The notes under the pieces: model-generated
What the model saw: the letters and a program-made list of their open reading frames with translations, nothing else
Databases searched by the model: none
Told to the model about the DNA's origin: nothing
Made by a program: the position numbers and the translations under genes
Shown: piece by piece, positions 10,631 to 21,853 of the stretch
How positions within the stretch are numbered: the stretch's first letter is position 1
Layout: each line of letters opens with the position of its first letter
Origin: Gautieria morchelliformis
Lineage: Eukaryota > Basidiomycota > Agaricomycetes > Gomphales > Gomphaceae
Assembly (NCBI GenBank): GCA_015179125.1
Contig: WHVA01000163.1
Coordinates: 149,813-213,812, forward strand
Reading direction: 5' to 3'
Length of the DNA: 64,000 nt

Positions 10631-12964
10631 GATATTCATATACAATATTTTTGGTTTGCACACCCTCCTCAAGCAAGACCTTAACCCTGTTCCAGTTGGT
10701 CCCCCTTGATACACCAACATACAATTGACCATGTCCAAACACTGGATATCTCAGGTCCAGCCCAACCGTACCCAAAGACTGTCCCTGAGACTTGTTGATA
10801 GTCATTGCAAATGCCAAACGCACTGGAAACTGCCTCCTTTGCAGCACAAATGGCAATTCTCCCTCTGATGGCTCAATGATTATCCTGGGGATGAAAGCAA
10901 TATTTCCTGCACGTGGGCCTGAGATGATCCTGACCTCCAACACTCTAATGTTCTGTTAGCAACTTGGGGTTATGGCAGGGAAGGTTCGGTAGAGTTCTGA
11001 GAAAGCTAGAATCAAATACACTCTCTCAGTGAATTTATTGTGACTATTATATTAATACAATACCTAGAATCAAATAAACTACATGATTTTTAGTCAACAT
11101 GCTATGTAAATATGAAAGATACTACTCACCTCTCTCAGTGAATTTATTGTCACTGGGAGAGGAGTACTACTCTGTCTCAGGATGCATATACGTGCACCCG
11201 GCCCTTTAGCGCCCAAGGGCTCGCGCGTCGAAGTCATTTCAAACTCCGCTGGGTGCAGCCGCTTGTGAAAATAGAAATAACAGAATGAAATGGAGAGGTA
11301 GAGAGTGACTGGAAAATTTCGAAAATAAGCAGAGAAGTGAATGCATGGTACAAGAACAATGTGAGAAAGAATTGGAAACCATACAACAAATCGAATATAT
11401 TATGCTTGATTTTGGTGCAGGAGCTTGTATGCACCCAACATGTTCATCCTCACCAACTGCAGCCTTGTCCCATTGCATAGTCCTTGCCTCTGATCCAAAT
11501 TGCGCAACAGCATCAGAGGCACTCCAGGCTTGACTTCCAAGCGAGCAGGAGGAAGACTGCCCATCTCTCTGGAATTCAGATACTCTGCAGGATACCTATC
11601 TGCATCATCGGATTCTGTAATGGAATTTGCACAGTGCAAGACCTGAGCATCACCTGGAAACTCCCTAAACACCATGGAATTGATCTCATTGACCTCAGTG
11701 TTTCCGGCACAGAGGATGGCCCGCTCCAAAAAGTAATCATCCCGGGCAGGGACTTGATTGCCAATGCCAGGGTATATTTCCTGGATCAGATCTTCAATTC
11801 CAGGGCCACAAACCATGTGTTGAGGGAGTGAGAGAGTATGATCCAGTGGGAGATCCTTTCCCTGGCCCACATTCTGCAGCCATTCTGCAAATCTGGCTCT
11901 GTCAGGGTCATTTCTCACCCGCATGTTCTATGTCAGATGGAGGACCTTGATCTTTGGCCACAGATATGACTTCTGAAGGGTAGCTCCCACGATATCCTCC
12001 TTGGAGCCTTTAGGGACAATTGGGAGAGTCTGCTGAAAGTCACCTGCAAATGCGCCTGTGATGCCACCAAAGGGTCGGTCAGGCTGGTCAAGGAAATCCC
12101 TCAGTGTCCGCCTTGTCAGAGTTCTTTCTGATGGAGGAGAGAGAGCGCTCATGGACAGGAATGGGAATTCCAAGCATGCTATGAGAGGTTGTACCCTTAG
12201 TGAGGATAAGTTCAGCCATTGCAGATGAGGCTACAGCAAGTACAGGAGTGGATTAGAGTGTTCCATGTGAATGATTTCCCAGCGCCCCCTGAGCCAGTGA
12301 CGAAAAACATTTGTCCGTCAGGTTTTCCCTGAGCATCTTTGGTCAGTGCCAACCGTAATATCTGATCATGCGCAGACCTTTGCCCCACATTCAGCTTGGG
12401 AACCTCCTCATAAGCCGTTTCCCTCTCTTCAACAGGGTCATAGTCCCTCTGCTCAGCTATGAACCTGTTTCCAATGAGGGCCTCCCACTCGCCTGCCACC
12501 CGAGGCATATCATCAAAGCTGCTCAAGGACATTCCACCCTGCTGGAGGATTTTATCCAAGAGAAAGAGGCTGAAATCATAAACCTTATCATCCTGTGGAT
12601 CCCGCATACGGTGTCTGCTTTGGAGCTGATGTCTGAGATCATCACATATGTGCTCCTTGAACCCGTCCCATAGTCTGCCAGGCTGCGATGGATTGCAATG
12701 GCCAAGGATGGTGGCAAAGAGATGTCTGAGCTGAGCACCTGTTTTCATGGCACTGGATTCCTGGAGACACAACCTCAGCTCCTGATCATCATCCAGAAGT
12801 CCCCTTGCACGACAGGCCTCCTTGTAAGTAGCATATTGTATGCCATCCACTGACCTATTGCCATGGCACATACTAAAAAATATCCATGGCTCCAAGGCCT
12901 GGACCGCCAATGACCACCTCAGCGGACTTCTTGGCCAACAAGCGGGCAGGTTCCAGGACTGCAT
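10630..12964 (-). pseudogene. Helitron PIF1-type helicase relic
   Basis: The minus strand encodes the C-terminal helicase half of a Helitron RepHel protein in broken frames. Blocks in order: SVDGIQYATYKEACRARG, SAMKTGAQLRHLFATILGHC, Walker A GSGGAGKSFTWNTL near 12230-12275, GAFAGDFQQTLPIVP near 12035-12075, ERAILCAGNTEVNEIN near 11690-11740, then after the solo LTR LEVRIISGPRAGN, AMTINKSQGQSL near 10775-10810 and GQLYVGVSRGTNW near 10700-10735. The Walker B segment between 12173 and 12212 is damaged. The Rep half is absent upstream. This copy cannot be functional; it is joined directly to Copia-A at about 10630. Confidence 0.85.
10954..11440 (-). mobile_element. Solo LTR of the Copia-C family in the helicase relic
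   Basis: It begins TGTTAGCAAC, ends CACCCAACA and is closely similar to both LTRs of Copia-C (21971-22458, 26721-27209). Five-bp target duplications TGTTC lie at 10949-10953 and 11441-11445. The flanking helicase frame resumes on either side. A solo LTR with intact duplication points to LTR-LTR recombination after insertion. Orientation follows the coding strand of Copia-C. Confidence 0.92.
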
Positions 12965-13302
12965 GTTGAGCGGAGGAGAGCTTCTTCATCGTGTCACAGT
13001 GGGATCGTGGGGGCAAGGATGTGAGAAGGGGTCCGAGGCGTCCATCATGGGCTTCTGATTTAAATGCCCTAGGACACCCAGGCTTGGTTGTATTAGTGTG
13101 CCCTGGGCGCACTAATATAAATCACAAGTGCCAAGTGCACTTACCCATGATTGACACTAGCGACATGTCTGATTGGCCAGACGCATCACTGGCTTAATTA
13201 GTGCGGCTGCGCTGGCCTATCATGCCCGTGTAGCATGGCCATGTAGGTTGGGAATAAGGCGAAGAGTCTGGTCAGACCCCTCGCCTCACTCACAACCTAC
13301 AT
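12965..13302. other. No recognised feature
   Basis: Sequence upstream of the helicase relic. Short ORFs only; the Rep domain expected upstream of a Helitron helicase is not visible. Confidence 0.35.
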
Positions 13303-13797
13303 GTGCATCTTGCGTCCCCACACGCACCTTCCCCGTGTGACCATCGTATCCAAACAATGGACATCGGGCACAACAGCGCCATCCAGCAGGTCATTGTGCA
13401 TCCTCCACCAGAGTCCGGAGAGCTCCTGCAGTTGCATGGCACATTGTCGAGCTCCCCCTCCCAGAGTGACCATGGGTACCAACCGTACGAACCGGCACAC
13501 ATCGAGGAGATCATGGTGCGGACTCCCGAGCGTGATCCGGTGCAAATCACTCGCAAATCCACTGTGAAAGTGGTTATCGACCACCCCGTTCATGCTGTTC
13601 TCGAATACCCTCAAACCAGCACTCACCTGGGAGATGCCATCGCACATCGGTTTTCCATTGACCGATCTTATTAATCCACCCAAAGGAAAACCTCCAATAC
13701 TCCCTGGGTGACGGGCATGGAAGCTACCGTGACATCCAGTGCCACCTCCTCACTGATGATGAGGGTGTTTGGCCCGTGGCTTGCTAACAAACAAAGA
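13303..13797 (+). pseudogene. Unidentified gene fragment, one frameshift
   Basis: The ORF at 13303-13674 continues after a one-base frameshift near 13668. From 13681 the frame reads PKENLQYSLGDGHGSYRDIQ and then HLLTDDEGVWPVAC before a stop at about 13786-13788. Composition looks like real protein (GYQPYEPAHIEEIMVRTPE, STVKVVIDHPVHAVLEYP) rather than random ORF. I do not recognise the family. It lies between a Helitron relic and Copia-B, so it may be a transposon-carried host gene piece. Confidence 0.4.
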
Positions 13798-13837
13798 CCA
13801 ACTGTGAGTTATGTAATAATTACTATATGAGATGTAC

Positions 13838-13976
13838 TCAGTGCTCACTCGTATTGCAAATGACTTGATTATTACCTATACGAGATGTACTACAAACGCA
13901 TAGATAAGTAAAAGAATGACTCGAGATATGTGGTATCCCTTACCTCAGTGTTCACTCATATTGCAAACAACTGAGG
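13838..13976. repeat. Short direct repeats in intergenic DNA
   Basis: A roughly 28-nt segment beginning CTCAGTGCTCACTC near 13838 recurs with a few changes near 13950 (CTCAGTGTTCACTC). Confidence 0.5.
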
Positions 13977-14013
13977 GAAGAGGGTGTACTAGCTAGCTAA
14001 TTTATAGTCTAGG

Positions 14014-14475
14014 TGTTATGATATGATCCTTCGTAAGGTTGACCGAGCTTGGGAGCGAAACCCGAGGTAAGGTCCAAGGCTATGGGGCAAGGTTCTGATA
14101 GGGAAGTCAGAGAGGGACTTGGCTTCAGCTTATGTGCTGCGCCGACCCTACGCACGAGTCCCAACTTCGGAGGCAAACGAATAAGAGGTGAGGTGAAGGC
14201 TTAAGAGGTGAAGGCTTAGAAACTAACTAAGGATCAAAGAGTACGATAGTTGATGTTGAAATCCAAGGACCGATTGACTCCTCACTAACACCCATTCTTT
14301 TACAACGACCGATCTTTCCTTTCTTAGTTACCTAGGGTAGATTATGTAACTACTGTACAGCGGCGCTACAGACCTTCTCTGACACCGCACAGGTAGTTAC
14401 AGCCAGTTATTAATGCTACAGACCTTCTCTGACGCCGCACAGGTCTGTGAACTGCCACTAGAAGTTGCATTCACA
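14014..14475 (+). repeat. 5' LTR of Copia-B
   Basis: It starts TGTTATGATATG, ends TTCACA and is followed within three bases by the primer-binding site. It contains an internal direct repeat (CTACAGACCTTCTCTGAC at about 14367 and 14416). The matching 3' LTR is not found. Confidence 0.7.
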
Positions 14476-14478
14476 ATA

Positions 14479-14493
14479 GGTTATGGGCCCCGC
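14479..14493 (+). promoter_or_regulatory. Primer-binding site of Copia-B
   Basis: GGTTATGGGCCCCGC is complementary to an anticodon-arm type sequence of initiator tRNA-Met (GGGCCCAUAACC), as in half-tRNA primed copia elements. Copia-C has the same word next to its 5' LTR. Confidence 0.6.
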
Positions 14494-14565
14494 TCCCTGA
14501 AAACTTAATTTAACCTAACCTTCGATGCAAAATGCACGAGAGTCCCACTACCCTACACCCATACC

Positions 14566-16035
14566 ATGGCCGACACAATGACCTCGAAACTCCTATCGAC
14601 TATCGAGAAGTTCGATGGAACGAACTGGGAAACGTGGTCCTTCTCACTGAAGGCCGCGCTGATGTTCATCGACGCACTGCGCATCGCTGAAGGGACTGAG
14701 ACAGCCCCTTCACAGAGCATAATTCCCACCAACGAAGAACGCAGATGACTCGACGACTGGGAGAAACGTTCTCGCCAAGGTCTCTCACTGCTACTCGTCT
14801 CCATCAAACCCTCAGTCCACCAGTCCCTCGACATGGCGAAAACCCTAGAGCAAAATTGGGGCAATCTCAAAACAACCTACGGGACGAGGACCGGTCTAAA
14901 CTTATGGGTAGACTACCGAAAGTACACTACCATGACATTCTCGCATGACACCCAGCTCACTCAGCAGATCGACGAGATGTCTGAGCTAAAAAATCGCATC
15001 GTCGCCTCTGGATTAGCAATCAGCGATCCCCTACACACCCTCAACATTCTCCAAGCCCTACCCCCATCGTACGAGATTGTACAACAGACGATCCTCGCTA
15101 CCATCACAGACTTCTCCAAGATCGATTGGGTGAGCACTCGAAGCCGCATTCTATCCGAAGAACTGCGACAGGGTTCACAACCGAACGTAAACGCGATCCG
15201 TACGAAGTCGAAGTCCAGCAAGGACAAGTGCAATTACTGTGGAGGTACCGGGCATTGGGAAAAGGACTGCAGGCGCAGGACGTGCGGCTTATCTCGTGAA
15301 GAGGCACAGTCAGAGAGAAAAAGGGGGACAGGCGACAGGAAGGGAAAGGCAAAGGGAAAAGAGAAGAGTGACGCGAAAGAAGCAACACCTACCGTGAGCG
15401 CCGCCATCACGGGAGACTCTACAAACACGCCCGATAGCACTAACGATGTAACATCTGGCACCCCAATTGACTCAATTTGCTTCTATATCGCGAGAACAAA
15501 TAAGTGGATGATCGACTCGGGATGCACTGACCACATAACGCATGACATCGCCGACTACTCCACGTATCAATTGCTAAAAACCCCTCGCACCGTGTTCCTA
15601 GCCGACAAAAAGAAAGCAGTGTCTTACATCGGTAGCGGTACAGTCACAACGAAAACATGGGTAAATGGAAGAGAGAAGAAAATAGAACTCCAAAACGTGC
15701 TCCGCTCACCAGACATTGGAGGCCGCTTCATCTCGATACTCAGAATCAGAGAAAAAGGCATCTCCGTCACTTTTGAAGGCCCTAGAGTGATATTCAGCAA
15801 AGACAGAGTGGAATACGCGGTAGGACAACTTGACGGACAACATTACTGGCTTGCACTAAGCTCAGCGTCACCCTCCATCCACTCGGCGCAAACAGGAATC
15901 CCCATCGATACTCTTCACGCTCGCCTTGGTCACCTATCGTGGTCATCCCTTAAACGGGTAAACGACCAAATAGATCCAACGTCGCGATGCGCACTATCAA
16001 CGTGCGAAGGATGTTTGCTAGGGAAATCCACATGA
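14566..16035 (+). pseudogene. Copia-B gag, protease, GAG-pre-integrase
   Basis: One frame from ATG 14566 to 16035 is interrupted only by a TGA at 14746-14748. It shows an N-terminal gag domain (FDGTNWETWSFSLKAAL), the gag helix region ILQALPPSYEIV, a CCHC zinc knuckle CNYCGGTGHWEKDC at about 15229-15270, the protease motif MIDSGCTDHIT at about 15508-15540, and the GAG-pre-integrase block LHARLGHLSWSSLKRV. A second TGA (16033-16035) follows GKST, where RRKF is expected. Just downstream an 8-nt duplication CGACCATT shifts the frame into integrase. Confidence 0.85.
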
Positions 16036-17506
16036 CGGAAGTTCAAATCATCCACCCATAGACGCACTCGACCATTCGACCATTTGACCTCGTTCACATG
16101 GATCTTGCGGGCCCAATGCGCATGCGATCCATCCAAGGGCACAGCTATCACTACGTACTTGTGGACGACTACACGCGATACAAATGGGTTTTCTTCCTGC
16201 AAGCAAAGAGCGATGCTTTCAACTGCTTCAAGAAATACCACGCACTCGTGTCCACACACTACAAAAGTACCCTACGAGCGATACGCTCGGATCGCGGGGG
16301 GGAATTCCTATCGATGGAGTTCAACCAATACATCGAGGAGCAGGGGATAAAACATGAGCTTACTGTGCCACACACACCGCAACAAAATGGCGTTGCTGAA
16401 AGGGCAAACCGCACGATTGCAGAAGCCGCACATGCCATGCTCCAGAGCGCAGGAATGTCTCATGGCTTCTGGGAAAGCACTGTAGCCACAGCCCCACATG
16501 TGCAAAACCACGCTCCATCGCGCGCAACTGACTACGTCTCCCCACACAAACGCCTCCACGGTCACCCACCTGACCTGAGCTACCTTAGGACATTCGGATG
16601 CTTAGCCTACGCGCACACAATGACCCAGAGAACAAAATTCGATCCGACATCGAAAAAGTTCGTCTTCATTGGATACGATGGGTCAACGAAGGGGTACAAA
16701 CTATGGGAACTGTCCTCACACAAGATAATAATATCCACCAACGTTGTTTTTGAGGAAAACGAATACCCTCTCCGCACCCCAACAGCCAAAATCGAACAAC
16801 CGAGCGCCATTCCACCACATCAGCTGCAGCCGCCACCTGAGTTAATCGACCTATCCCTGCCAGAAAGCGACAACGAAGACATAGGAACAAATCCATCACA
16901 ACCACCGCCACCTGGTCCACCTCCACCGCGTCCACAACCTCCTCCACGCAGATCGGCACAAATCATCAGCTGGTCCTTACGCCCTGACCCAATGAACGCC
17001 AGCCCAGACAGGGCAAACCAATGGGTCCCTGCGGTATGGACAAACACCATCTCAGTGTTCCTGGCAGCAACTGACATCACGCCGACAGGAGACCCGACGC
17101 CATACAAAATCACGATGTCCTCCCCAGAAGCTGAGATATGGCTGGGCACCATGAAGGAGGAGATAAGATGCCTGATAGAAAACAGCACCTGGGAGCTAGA
17201 AGACCTACCAGAGGGCAGGCACACGGTCAAATGCAAGTGGGTTTACCTGACAAAACGCGACACACAGGGAAACGTCACCCGATATCAAGCACGCCTAGTC
17301 GCCAAAGGGTTCCTACAGACGGCCGGCATCGATTACGATGAAACCTTTGCACCAGTCGCCAGACTAGACTCGTTGAGACTGCTGCTATCGCTTGCAGCGA
17401 GATTCGACCTGGAAGTACACCAAATCGACATCAAATCCGCATATCTCAACGGTAACCTGGATGAAGAGCTTTACATGGAACAGCTGGAGGGCTTCACAGT
17501 CCAAGG
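16036..17506 (+). pseudogene. Copia-B integrase and N-terminal reverse transcriptase
   Basis: From 16098 the frame is open. It shows integrase MDLAGPM, YVLVDDYTRYKWVFF, SDRGGEFLSMEF and QQNGVAERANRTIAE; the C-terminal block KFVFIGYDGSTKGYKLW; a proline-rich linker (PPPPGPPPPRPQPPP); then reverse transcriptase with KWVYLTKRDTQG, ARLVAKGF, DYDETFAPVARLDSLR and QIDIKSAYLNGNL. The copia frame ends at 17506, where the hAT-like element begins. Codons beyond it in the same ORF belong to that element. Confidence 0.88.
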
Positions 17507-18580
17507 CAGGGCTGTCCACCAGTCAACCTGCAGGTTACCTGGACTTGGACTCACAGGTTTGCCAGCTTCCAGAAGTGGAACCTGGACTGGACCTGAGTTT
17601 TTCTGCAGGTTGACTTGGACCCACAGGTTAAACCTGCGGGTGACTTGCAGTGACTTGCCAGATTATTCCGAGCTGACTCACCCCGTGCGAGTGCATGACG
17701 CGTCTCCTCCCGTGGGGATGGGGGTGAGCTATTTCACACATCCTTACATCCTATTTTGACCATGCTCCTCTAGCAACATCCACAGATGTCAAATATGTGT
17801 AGAGGACAGGAATTATAGGCAGTAGGAATGGACTTCTTGCTCAAAAGAATAGACTAGAAATTAATTCACTCTCTCAGTGAATTTAGTTGTCACTGAGAGA
17901 GGGGGAAACTGTTTCACTGCGCATGTACTACTACCCGGCCCTTTAGCGCCCAAGAGCTCGCGCGTCGAAGTCATTTCAGACTCCGCTGGGTGCAGCCGCT
18001 TGTGAAAGTAGGAATAACAAAATGAAATAGAGAGACAGGGAGTGAGTGGAAAATTTCGAAAATAACCAGAGAAATGGATGCATGATACAATAACAACATG
18101 AGAAGAAATTGAGAAAGCACACAACAAATTGGATATATTATGCTTGATTTTGGTGCAGGAGCATAAATGCACCCAACAATATGCATTCAGTCAGGGCCAA
18201 CTGACTGTATCACGGATGTGTCACTCTCTGAAGGAAGAGTTGACACGTGCCGGGACCATACTCAGCACATGGCTGTCATATGAAGGCCTTGTTCCTGAGG
18301 AATGTGTTGTAGAGTTGCTGCATGATAAGAGTAAGCATGTCAAGAAGGCTGTTGTGCAGAAGGAAGTAATAGTAGTTGAATGACATGTAAATGACATGAA
18401 TTCTTGGCTTTTAAGGCTTGCAGGTCTGCGATTCACCTGCGGAATTCCAAATGCCAAACCTGGACTTGGCAGGTTTTTAGGCGCCGGGTCACCTGGACTT
18501 GTGGGAGTTGGATCTGCAGGTTAAAATCACAGGTTGAACTGCGAGTCACCTGCAGGAACCTGGACTCATGGACAGCCCTG
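17507..18580. mobile_element. hAT-like non-autonomous element in Copia-B
   Basis: An 8-bp target duplication GTCCAAGG occurs at 17499-17506 and 18581-18588. Ends are inverted: the left end is CAGGGCTGTCCACC and the right end reads in reverse complement CAGGGCTGTCCATG. TIRs of the CAGGG type with 8-bp duplications are typical of hAT elements. No transposase is encoded. Short CCTGCAGG / AACCTGGACT words recur inside both ends. About 380 bp of the 1074 bp is a nested solo LTR. Confidence 0.88.
17798..18178 (-). mobile_element. Solo LTR (Copia-C related, diverged) inside the hAT-like element
   Basis: It begins TGTAGAGG, ends CACCCAACA and is flanked by 5-bp duplications ATATG at 17793-17797 and 18179-18183. 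The right two thirds is clearly homologous to the Copia-C LTR, including the CTCTCTCAGTGA stem-loop and the CCGGCCCTTTAGCGCCC block. The left end is shorter and different. Confidence 0.88.
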
Positions 18581-18588
18581 GTCCAAGG

Positions 18589-19108
18589 AAAGGAAGGAAA
18601 GGTGTACAAATTAACGAAAGCTATCTACGGCCTGAAACAGGCAGGACGACAATGGCACGCGCATCTACAAGACACGCTCAACACACTAGGATTCCAAAAG
18701 AATCTCGCCGGTGACGTGTCAATATTCATCAAACACGACGATGAGGGGGAGCACCCCACAATCGTGCTCGTATACGTAGACGATATTGCCATAATCGGCA
18801 TCCTTGCTGCAGTCAGCGACCTCAAAGCAAAGATCGGTACACACTACAAAATCACCGATCTGGGGGAGATAAACCATTTCCTAGGCATCCACATCACACG
18901 CGATCGCTCAAGAAGGACGATAACGATAGACCAGTCCCATTATATCGATCGCATGATGACTCACTACGAAATGACGCAATGCAGACCAGCGCACAAGCCC
19001 TTTCCACCAGGTACAAAGCTCACACAGAACATGGAAAAATTTTCCGATTCATCCATCATTTCCCAATACCAACAAATCGTTGGTTCGCTCATGTACGCCA
19101 TGCTCGGC
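18589..19108 (+). pseudogene. Copia-B reverse transcriptase, central part
   Basis: The copia frame resumes after the hAT-like element: AIYGLKQAGRQWHAHLQ, the catalytic block VYVDDIAIIG at about 18769-18798, DLGEINHFLGIHITRDRSRRT and QQIVGSLMYAML. It stops at the left TSD of the next insertion (19104-19108). Confidence 0.88.
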
Positions 19109-19500
19109 TGTAGGGGAACGGCTGTTCAACCAGCCAAGGAAGGCTGCTCAACCAGCCCTAGTCTTTTCCTTTTTGTCTTGACAATATGTAAAAACACATT
19201 TGAAGAATTAACAGTATCTGTGTGCTGTTAATATAACTGGGGAAAGGCTTTTCAAACATTCCTCTAGTTATCTTATATTTTTCCTTATTTTTCCAAAGTC
19301 TCCATGGCTCAAACTACCATTTTTCTGTCATTACAGAGCTGTGGGTCCTCTAGCACCCACAACTCTGTTCCGGGCGCTCTATTTCAAACTCCGCCGGGCA
19401 CCTCGGCGGTGACCGCTTTCGGACTTATGGTCACCCAAGCACCCACAAGTCCGGCAGGATGGCTCTCTCAGTACTACAAACGCTGCGCAGCAGCGTTCCA

Positions 19501-19512
19501 GGTCACGTGACC
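19501..19512. promoter_or_regulatory. GGTCACGTGACC palindrome in HelN-A
   Basis: Perfect 12-bp palindrome with a CACGTG E-box core, about 40 bp upstream of a TATA box (GGTATAAAGA at about 19542). The same motif is placed alike in HelN-B (36395-36404) and HelN-D (39432-39443, 39479-39490). Confidence 0.6.
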
Positions 19513-19704
19513 GGTTAGCGACCATAGCACGACCCTTTGCTTGGTATAAAGAGAGCGATGCTGCAGAACCGCACTCCCCACTGGTGTCCTCCTGTGTTCT
19601 GGCTGTGGTGGGCTTACTACTGCTTTGGCTGGGGTCTTGGTGTCTTTCTGTGTGTCTCTGGGTGTCTCTGGGCTTCTTTGGCTGTGAATTGACACCAGCT
19701 TCTG

Positions 19705-19960
19705 CTTCAATGTCCTGTATATTTTTTGATATTTTTTCGCAAATTGCTATCAATACACCTAACTTGCTAACCTTAATAATAGCCAACTTAAATACCCTGT
19801 ACATTTTTTTGATATTTTTTCGCAAATAGAAATCAATAAATCTAACTTCCTAACCTTAATAACAGCCAACTTAAATATCCTGTACATTTTTTTGATATTT
19901 TTTCGCAAATAGAGATCAATAACTTATTCTGACTTTGCTAAAGTTAATAACAACTTCTGT
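19705..19960 (+). repeat. AT-rich tandem repeats of HelN-A
   Basis: Units of about 85 bp contain CCTGTACATTTTTTTGATA and TTTTTTCGCAAATAGA, repeated with variation. Matching arrays lie in HelN-B (about 35770-36150) and HelN-D (about 38500-39110). Confidence 0.7.
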
Positions 19961-20114
19961 TTTAATGTAGCGTGTTTTTTTTTTATCTTTTTCTCAAAAA
20001 ATAAATGTAGATATCAATAAATTATCCTGACTTTGCTAAAATATTACAGCTGCTTAAATGTGGTTTCTTTTCCTATTTTATATATGTCACAAAATAGATA
20101 CTGATACATGTCCC

Positions 20115-20670
20115 TGATATATGTGAGGACACACTACCTGTGGGGACCTGTGGGGACACGTTACGTATGGGGACACGTTACATGTGAGGACACGTTACAT
20201 GTGAGGACACACTACCTGTGGGGACACGCTATCTGTGAGGACACATTACATGTGGGGACACATTATGTGTGGGGACATGCTACCTGTGAGGACACGTTGC
20301 GTGTGGCTTTCGTGTGAGGACACGCTACCTGTGAGGACACGTTACATGTGAGGACACATTACGTTTGGGGACATGCTACGTGTGAGGACACATTATGTGT
20401 GAGGACACGCTACCTGTGTGGACACATTACGTGTGAGGACATGCTACCTGTGAGGACACGTTATGTGTGGGGACAGGCTACCTGTGAGGACACGTTACGT
20501 GTGGGGACACGCTACCTCTGGGGACACGCTACCTGTGAGGACACCTTACGTATGGGGACACACTACCTGTGAGGACACGTTACGTGTGAGGACATGCTAC
20601 CTGTTGGGACACGTTACATGTGGAGACACGCTACCTGTGAGGACATGTTACATGTGAGGACATGCTATCC
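20115..20670 (+). repeat. Minisatellite of about 18 bp in HelN-A
   Basis: About 30 imperfect units alternate between GTGAGGACACGTTACAT-like and GTGGGGACACGCTACCT-like words. The array is open in several frames only because of its repeat composition. Confidence 0.9.
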
Positions 20671-20679
20671 AACTGCACT

Positions 20680-21060
20680 TTGGGTCTTCCCCCATTTCTG
20701 ATTTTGGTATTGTTTCTGATTCTGTGAGAGTGTCACCAGAGGATCAGCTGGCATATCGATATAACCACTCAAAATTCATGATCCCCAAGATCACTATTGG
20801 ATCTATTTCACAATGCACAAGCTTTGAAACCTGTGGATTATGACAATGGGCACAATCTTATAATCTCTAATGATTCAGTCAAGACCATTACCACTTTCAT
20901 GTCTAGAGTCGCTGGGAGGGCCATCCCAGAGGTCGAGAGAGAGCTCTGCATGTTTGGCTGTTCCATGGGTGCATACATGATTCATAATACTATATGAACA
21001 GGGATATATTTTGCATGATGCTATTTACCCCAATGCACTTGACCTTACTGATGCATTTGA
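20680..21060 (+). repeat. Conserved unique segment shared by HelN-A and HelN-B
   Basis: From TTTGGGTCTTCCCCC to the subterminal repeats, this segment matches HelN-B 34850-35205 in inverted orientation at high identity. The ORF 20797-20997 (starting MDLFHNAQALKPVDYDN) is partly shared by both copies, but a frameshift breaks it in HelN-B. I do not recognise the family; it may be a captured gene piece. Confidence 0.5.
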
Positions 21061-21853
21061 CCTTACCGAGGCGTTTGACCTGCACCCCCGCGCGAAGCGC
21101 AGGTACCCACCTAGTTCCATTAATAGATAGAAGGTTCTCCCTGCTTACTAAGCTCTTGTACATTACAATATAAAAGGAGGCCCTTTGCCTGCCCTTTGAG
21201 CAATCAATCTACCCATCTTCTATCCTACACAGCTTGTGTGACTTGCACATCTTACCTAAGTTCCTAACCCGAACTAGAATACTACTCTTGCTTAGAGTAA
21301 CTATTCTTAGTTAAGTAGTTGCTTTACTGCTTAGCCACTTAGCCTAACACGCTGGGTGAAACTCTACAGAGTGAGGTTGGCAATCGATTTTCTTGTCAGT
21401 TAGCACTCCAATACCTGAGACGAGCTGTTCAGTTGATTTTCCTGTTCAGTGACTTTCACAAGTCAAGTCAAGTTGTGCGTGAAAGCCACTTCACATTACT
21501 CTCTCGTTATTGCAGTGCATTGACGTTGGTTGACCCAATCCACTTTACAAACTCTCCTGTGGAGCCTATTCCCTCTTTATTAAAAGGAATACTCTTGGAC
21601 CCCGACAGTGTCCTTGAACCTACACACTCTTTTATTTTATTGTTCAGTGCAGCTAAGAAACGCATTGCCTTCCAGCTGTAATAACGTGGACTAGTTATTA
21701 CACAGATTGCAACCAAGGTACAAATATTAAATTATTTCTGGAGTTGTGCTGCTGCATTGAACTGGTATTCTACTAGTCGTGTAAACGACATGTTCTGATA
21801 GACAGAGGCGTTAGCAATAACACCAAAGTCTTGAAGTGTTCCAAAACATCGGC

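Larger units (their letters stand above)
19290..21114 (+). mobile_element. HelN-A: non-autonomous Helitron
   Basis: The 3' end has a GC-rich hairpin (CCCGCGC-GAA-GCGCAGG, about 21087-21103), about ten bases and then CTAG at 21111-21114 followed by T, as Helitron termini do. The same modules occur in HelN-B and HelN-D in the same order: a CACGTG palindrome and TATA box near the 5' end, AT-rich tandem repeats, an 18-mer minisatellite, a conserved unique segment, subterminal GGTCAA repeats, then the hairpin. The 5' limit (TC...) is uncertain by some tens of bases. No transposition protein is encoded. Confidence 0.75.
19109..21848. mobile_element. Solo LTR (different family) in Copia-B, split by a Helitron
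   Basis: The outer ends are TGTAGGGG and AAAACA, with 5-bp duplication TCGGC at 19104-19108 and 21849-21853. The LTR sequence itself is 19109 to about 19290 and 21115-21848. The right piece has a TATA box (ATATAAAAGG at about 21169) and LTR-like promoter context. The middle (about 19290-21114) is the non-autonomous Helitron HelN-A. No internal retroelement coding region was seen. The family (copia or gypsy) cannot be told from the LTR alone. Confidence 0.65.

Noticed and set aside
9188-10738. Single 516-aa gag-pol protein with its own N-terminus
   Set aside because: Its first 38 or so codons are Helitron helicase DNA read in another frame, and its last 30 lie in the kinase-like insertion.
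13290-13683. Minus-strand ORFs of 90 and 128 aa
   Set aside because: The plus-strand frame continues past the ORF end after one shift and has better protein-like composition.
16608-17236. Minus-strand ORFs in Copia-B
   Set aside because: Antisense shadows of the integrase and its proline-rich linker.
19584-19829. Small membrane protein in HelN-A
   Set aside because: Hydrophobic stretch from CT-rich DNA leading straight into AT-rich tandem repeats; only partly kept in HelN-B and not in HelN-D.
20115-20670. CRISPR-like regular short repeats
   Set aside because: The units are contiguous and degenerate with no unique spacers, in a eukaryotic Helitron; it is a minisatellite.
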